Shown piece after piece: positions 14,224 through 16,061 of a stretch of DNA of 16,061 nt (positions within the stretch are counted from its first letter, which is position 1; each line of letters starts with the position of its first letter). The position numbers and the translations under genes were made by a program. The stretch is from an uncultured Peptococcaceae bacterium (GTDB taxonomy: Bacteria; Bacillota; Peptococcia; Peptococcales; Peptococcaceae). The DNA is taken from assembly GCA_902492275.1 (NCBI GenBank), contig CABUKW010000057.1:1-16061 (forward strand), given 5' to 3'. The notes under the pieces are model-generated. The model saw nothing but the letters and a program-made list of their open reading frames with translations. It was not told the DNA's origin and ran no database searches.

Positions 14224-15954
14224 ATGAGAGAATTTCAAATGGAATGTGTAAATATAGAAACCGATGTACTGATTATCGGTGCAGGACCTTCCGGCATGTG
14301 GACAGCAAAACATCTGAAAGAATTAGAACCTGGGCTGCAAGTAACGGTTGTAGATAAAGCCGGGGCTGACTGGGGCGGTTTGATGACAATGTCAGAAGGA
14401 GATTTTGACGCTGTTACGCCAGAAGAAAATATTGATGAATGGGTGAAGGATCTGGTTTATTACTGGGACGGACTGTGTGATCAGAAACTGATGGAAACTT
14501 TATTTCAAGCTTCTTATGACCGGTTGTGTGAGTATGAAAAGCTGGGTTGCGCTTATACCAGAAAGGATGATGGAAATTTTAAGGGAATTCCGCAAAGAGG
14601 ACTGGATCATGTAAAACTGTGTATCACCAAAGTCAAGGGAACTGGCGGCGAAGATATGCGCGATAGTTTGAATAAGGAAATGCATCGGCTGGATATTCAG
14701 CGTATTGGCCGTATCATGATTACAGAATTATTGCAGCAGGATGGACATATCACAGGTGCAGTGGGATTTCAGGTTCGAACCGGTCAGTTTTGTAGCTTTG
14801 CAGCAAAAGCAGTGGTGATTGCCTGTGGACGAGGCGGATGGAAATGCTCTTATGGGAAAAATACGTCGACTGGCGAAGGATTGCTGCTGGCCTATCAGGC
14901 TGGCGCAGAACTTTGCAATATGGAATTTGCCGAAGTCTGGAACGTACCAAAACTTTTTTCCTGGGAAGGTCAAACCGTATTATTGCCGTTAGGGGCGAAA
15001 TTTGTGAATGCAAAGGGCGAATCGTTTATGGAGCGGTATTCGCCTGTCTTAAAAGGCAATACGGATCCCCACTATACAACGATGGCAATGGCTATGGAGA
15101 CCAAAGCAGGCAGAGGCCCCATCTATTTTGATACTAGCGATTTAAAGGAGGAAGATCGGGAGTTTGTTCAACCAGCGGCTGGATGGCAGCTGTTGAATCA
15201 TAATAAGCTAAAAGATATCGGTATCGACTTTTTCCGAGGGACGACAGAGTGGCAGCCGCAGATATTGAGCAGCTTTGGCGGTATTGTGGCGGATGCGTAT
15301 GGTCGTACAAAGGTGAAAGGGTTATATGCAGTTGGTCGTTCTCGTTTTCTGGATGCAGGCGTTTATATTGGAGGGTTTGATTTAAGCACCACATCGACAA
15401 CAGGCTATTTGGCTGCGGAAGGAATTTATCAGTATCTGCAACAGGAAGGTTCTAATATTTCTACCCAGTTATCTAAAGAAGAATTAGAAGCAAAACGTTT
15501 GGTTTTAAGCAGACAAATCCAGAAGTCAGGCGTGAACGGGAAAGAAGTTCTACGTAAAATTCAAGAATTGGTGCTGCCGTATAATGTAAGTATTTTAAAA
15601 TCAGAGGAAAGCCTGCAGTTGGCTTTGCGTGAACTGCAGCAAATTCAACAGGATCTGCTTCCGGAAATGGGCAGCGGAGATGCCCACTATTTGATGAAAT
15701 GTAAGGAAATAGAAGCCATTGCTATGGTAACAGAAATGTTTTTGAAAGCATCGCTGATGCGAAAAGAAACACGTGGTGGCCATTATCGTGAGGATTACCC
15801 ACAGCGGGATAATCAAAACTGGTTAGGCTGGATTAAAATTTGCCAGGAGAACGGCAATATGAAATTATATTTAGACCCAGTTCCGCTGGAAACCTATAAA
15901 CATCCGGTTGAACGATATTATCAGGACAACTTTCATTTTCCAAAAAAGGCGTAA
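14224..15954 (+). CDS. FAD-dependent oxidoreductase, fumarate-reductase/AprA-like flavoprotein
   Basis: The 576-residue protein belongs to the FAD-binding family that includes SdhA/FrdA, L-aspartate oxidase and the APS reductase alpha subunit. The dinucleotide-binding GAGPSG is at residues 19-24 after a beta-strand, and VVIACGRGG is the second FAD motif near residue 200. The C-terminal helical region ends in the family-typical GGHYREDYP segment, with H520, R522 and E523. The FAD-anchoring stretch near residue 390 (GGFDLSTTSTTGY) differs from the usual FrdA/SdhA wording, so fumarate or succinate is not assured. It has no signal peptide and is probably cytosolic. It pairs with the ferredoxin upstream and a membrane protein downstream. 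ATG 14224 follows AAGAGGAG by about 9 nt; the longer frame from GTG 14188 overlaps the ferredoxin stop and has no ribosome binding site. The substrate is unknown. Confidence 0.82.
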   Translation: MREFQMECVNIETDVLIIGAGPSGMWTAKHLKELEPGLQVTVVDKAGADWGGLMTMSEGDFDAVTPEENIDEWVKDLVYYWDGLCDQKLMETLFQASYDRLCEYEKLGCAYTRKDDGNFKGIPQRGLDHVKLCITKVKGTGGEDMRDSLNKEMHRLDIQRIGRIMITELLQQDGHITGAVGFQVRTGQFCSFAAKAVVIACGRGGWKCSYGKNTSTGEGLLLAYQAGAELCNMEFAEVWNVPKLFSWEGQTVLLPLGAKFVNAKGESFMERYSPVLKGNTDPHYTTMAMAMETKAGRGPIYFDTSDLKEEDREFVQPAAGWQLLNHNKLKDIGIDFFRGTTEWQPQILSSFGGIVADAYGRTKVKGLYAVGRSRFLDAGVYIGGFDLSTTSTTGYLAAEGIYQYLQQEGSNISTQLSKEELEAKRLVLSRQIQKSGVNGKEVLRKIQELVLPYNVSILKSEESLQLALRELQQIQQDLLPEMGSGDAHYLMKCKEIEAIAMVTEMFLKASLMRKETRGGHYREDYPQRDNQNWLGWIKICQENGNMKLYLDPVPLETYKHPVERYYQDNFHFPKKA

Positions 15955-15974
15955 ATAAAGATGGGGGTGTAATT

Positions 15975-16061
15975 ATGGCTGCAAAAGAGATAACTGTACA
16001 AAAACGGGCAGCAATTTTGCTTGCGATACTGGCTTTGTTTTTGGTAATAGACATTCTTCCG
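15975..16061 (+). CDS. membrane protein, probable transporter (3' truncated by window)
   Basis: Only the first 29 residues are visible: a basic amphipathic start with several lysines, then a hydrophobic helix from about residue 12 (AAILLAILALFLVIDILP). This resembles the N-terminus of a secondary transporter, such as an MFS or anion-symporter type, but the fragment is too short to assign a family. ATG 15975 has GGGGGTG about 6 nt upstream and lies 20 nt after the flavoprotein stop, so it should be in the same operon and may import the flavoprotein's substrate. Confidence 0.6.
   Translation, partial: MAAKEITVQKRAAILLAILALFLVIDILP

Noticed and set aside
1..16061. CRISPR arrays, tRNA or rRNA genes, insertion sequences
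   Set aside because: No regularly spaced repeats, no cloverleaf-like or rRNA-like segments and no transposase were seen on reading both strands.

Overview
The window looks like a chromosomal stretch of an anaerobic member of the Bacillota, from a spore-forming lineage or one related to it. Three things point there: the tilS-ftsH neighbourhood, a ymdB-spoVS pair with a near-perfect sigma-H promoter in front of spoVS, and a lactate-utilisation operon built from LUD/iron-sulfur proteins. A lactate-using genus of the Negativicutes would fit, but this is inference, because no rRNA or other phylogenetic marker is present.

Layout. Positions 1-2895 hold housekeeping genes on the + strand: the 3' end of tilS, ftsH with a TTG start, and ndk with a strong terminator. 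Positions 2949-3133 are a gene-free segment ending in a long structured hairpin with a U-run. Positions 3134-6227 form a probable operon with its own promoter. It contains a single-polypeptide fusion of an MtnA-type isomerase with a class II (FucA-type) aldolase, then an LRAT-domain protein, then a ymdB phosphodiesterase that overlaps the LRAT gene by 4 nt. spoVS follows from its own sigma-H-type promoter and is closed off by two terminators.

Positions 6824-11903 are a lactate module. It has a strong extended -10 promoter, two inverted repeats downstream of it (one matching the operator pattern of FadR-type GntR regulators), an LldEF/LutB-LutA fusion, a translationally coupled paralogue of its LUD half, and an L-lactate permease. 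The paralogue keeps exactly the four cysteines expected to bind one [4Fe-4S] cluster and has lost those of the other. Lactate would enter through the permease and be oxidised at the membrane or cytosol by the iron-sulfur/LUD complex. A separate LutC/LldG is not present in the window.

Positions 11923-13771 carry two tandem LysR-type regulator genes on the - strand, convergent with the permease. They are divergent from a + strand cluster of a dicluster ferredoxin, a fumarate-reductase/AprA-like flavoprotein and the start of a membrane protein, probably a transporter (cut by the window end). This last cluster looks like an inducible redox pathway whose substrate cannot be read from the sequence.

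Most worth checking are the isomerase-aldolase fusion (a one-protein version of the 5-deoxyribose/methylthioribose disposal route), the coordinated loss of one iron-sulfur cluster in the LUD paralogue, and the LysR pair with its uncharacterised ferredoxin-flavoprotein cluster.
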